A stretch of DNA of 64,000 nucleotides, taken from assembly GCF_014201875.1 (NCBI RefSeq), contig NZ_JACHFL010000004.1, positions 1 to 64,000 of the forward strand. Direction: 5' to 3'. Positions 63,432 through 64,000 of the stretch are shown piece by piece. Position numbers and translations under genes: made by a program. This DNA comes from Deinococcus humi (lineage in GTDB: Bacteria; Deinococcota; Deinococci; Deinococcales; Deinococcaceae). Positions within the stretch are counted from its first letter, which is position 1; each line of letters opens with the position of its first letter. The notes under the pieces are model-generated. The model saw only the letters and a program-made list of their open reading frames with translations, did no database searches and was not told where the DNA came from.

Positions 63432-64000
63432 GCGCGCTCCTGGGCGGCGCCCCCGGCCTGCGCCAGCGTCTCGGCGGCCCACACGCAGCGCCGCGCGAAG
63501 GTGTCGAAGGTGTCACCGGCCACCCAGTGGAAGTTTTCACGGACAAGGGCGATCTCCTCAAGAACGTACTCGCGAGCGCGGGCGTCGTGTGGGTGATCGA
63601 GCGCGCCCAGCGCGTACTTCGCGACGCGTGCCCAGCCGGCGAGTTTGGCGGTCCAAGGCGCGAGATCGGCACGCAGGGCAAGGTCAACCAAGTGAGCGAG
63701 CGTTTCGGCGTGCACTTCCATGTCCCGCACCAGCTGCCGCAAGGGCGCCTCGCTGGGTGTCACGGGTTGCGTGGCGGGGCGCCGCGGCACGTCGGGGCCG
63801 GCTTCCGCCGGAGCCCCGCCACGCGCGGCCCAGAACGCGTCGATGGCCGGCCAGAGCGCGTGATGCAGCGCACCCTCCGGTCCGACGAGCGGGCTGCGGC
63901 GCGCAAGATCGGCCAAAAACAGTACGGCCTCAGCCTCCTGCGGTGTGGCGGTGCTGGCGCGTGCTGCCTCGGTGAAGGCCGCGTCCGGGTCGTAGCGGTG
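63428..64000 (-). CDS. C-terminal part of a probable GH84-like glycosidase
   Basis: The frame is open from its stop (63428) to the window edge; the N-terminus lies beyond 64000. The visible 190 residues are helical. The opening YDPDAAFTEAARAS with LADLARRSPL and the later LVRDMEVHAETLAHLVDLAL resemble the helical C-terminal domain of GH84 beta-N-acetylglucosaminidases (hyaluronidase/O-GlcNAcase-like). The catalytic domain is not in the window. This assignment fits nagA nearby but rests on remembered sequence style. It ends with an ATGA overlap into the next glycosidase gene. Confidence 0.5.
   Translation of the reverse strand, partial: HRYDPDAAFTEAARASTATPQEAEAVLFLADLARRSPLVGPEGALHHALWPAIDAFWAARGGAPAEAGPDVPRRPATQPVTPSEAPLRQLVRDMEVHAETLAHLVDLALRADLAPWTAKLAGWARVAKYALGALDHPHDARAREYVLEEIALVRENFHWVAGDTFDTFARRCVWAAETLAQAGGAAQERA

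Noticed and set aside
1..64000. CRISPR arrays, tRNA or rRNA genes, prophage
   Set aside because: No regularly spaced direct repeats, no tRNA cloverleaf or rRNA sequence and no phage structural genes were noticed on reading both strands.

Overview
The window reads as high-GC bacterial DNA of Deinococcus type. This is an inference from gene families, the frequent GTG/TTG starts, and small proteins of the kind annotated only as hypothetical in that genus. No rRNA, tRNA, CRISPR array, intact transposase, replication gene or core housekeeping operon was seen. The gene content (short metabolic cassettes, each with its own regulator, orphan sensor kinases, secreted proteins and several decaying genes) suits a megaplasmid, a secondary chromosome or an accessory region.

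Left part (1-15.3 kb). This part is rich in broken genes: a histidine kinase remnant (290-828), a DJ-1/PfpI gene with an in-frame TAG (1220-1930), a frameshifted phospholipase D family gene (8941-9940) and a TetR remnant (13592-13781). Intact genes are a patatin-like phospholipase, a TetR-cytochrome P450 pair behind a long palindromic operator, a divergent LysR/TDT transporter pair, a BenE-like transporter, a DmpA-type P1 peptidase and an FAD aromatic monooxygenase.

Middle (15.3-50 kb). There are two large soluble orphan histidine kinases (one PAS/GAF, one with four GAF domains); an asparagine-synthetase-like protein, an ABC exporter and a 31-residue ORF on one strand; a TetR/PEP-mutase-family operon with a perfect 20-bp operator; a kelch lipoprotein and a phytase/esterase-like lipoprotein; two convergent secreted proteins of unknown role sharing a terminator; an aldo/keto reductase and a GH42 beta-galactosidase; several small proteins, including a 56-residue disordered one; a diaminopropionate ammonia-lyase/M20 peptidase operon with a divergent GntR gene; an AraC/EamA divergent pair; and a DUF2254 membrane protein.

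Right part (50.9-64 kb). This is a large carbohydrate-catabolism region. On the + strand are a sugar ABC binding protein, a sulfatase, a serine hydrolase and N-acetylglucosamine-6-phosphate deacetylase. On the - strand is a compact operon whose genes overlap by 1-4 nt: a C-terminal piece of a probable GH84-like glycosidase cut by the window edge, an (alpha/alpha)6 glycosidase, a class II aldolase, an OtnK-type kinase, a PfkB kinase, a ThuA-like protein and a Gfo/Idh/MocA oxidoreductase. A second oxidoreductase gene and a small protein follow. Together they suggest import, desulfation and deglycosylation of an amino-sugar-containing glycan, followed by a sugar-acid branch. The exact substrate cannot be read from the sequence, and this block is the best candidate here for an undescribed pathway.
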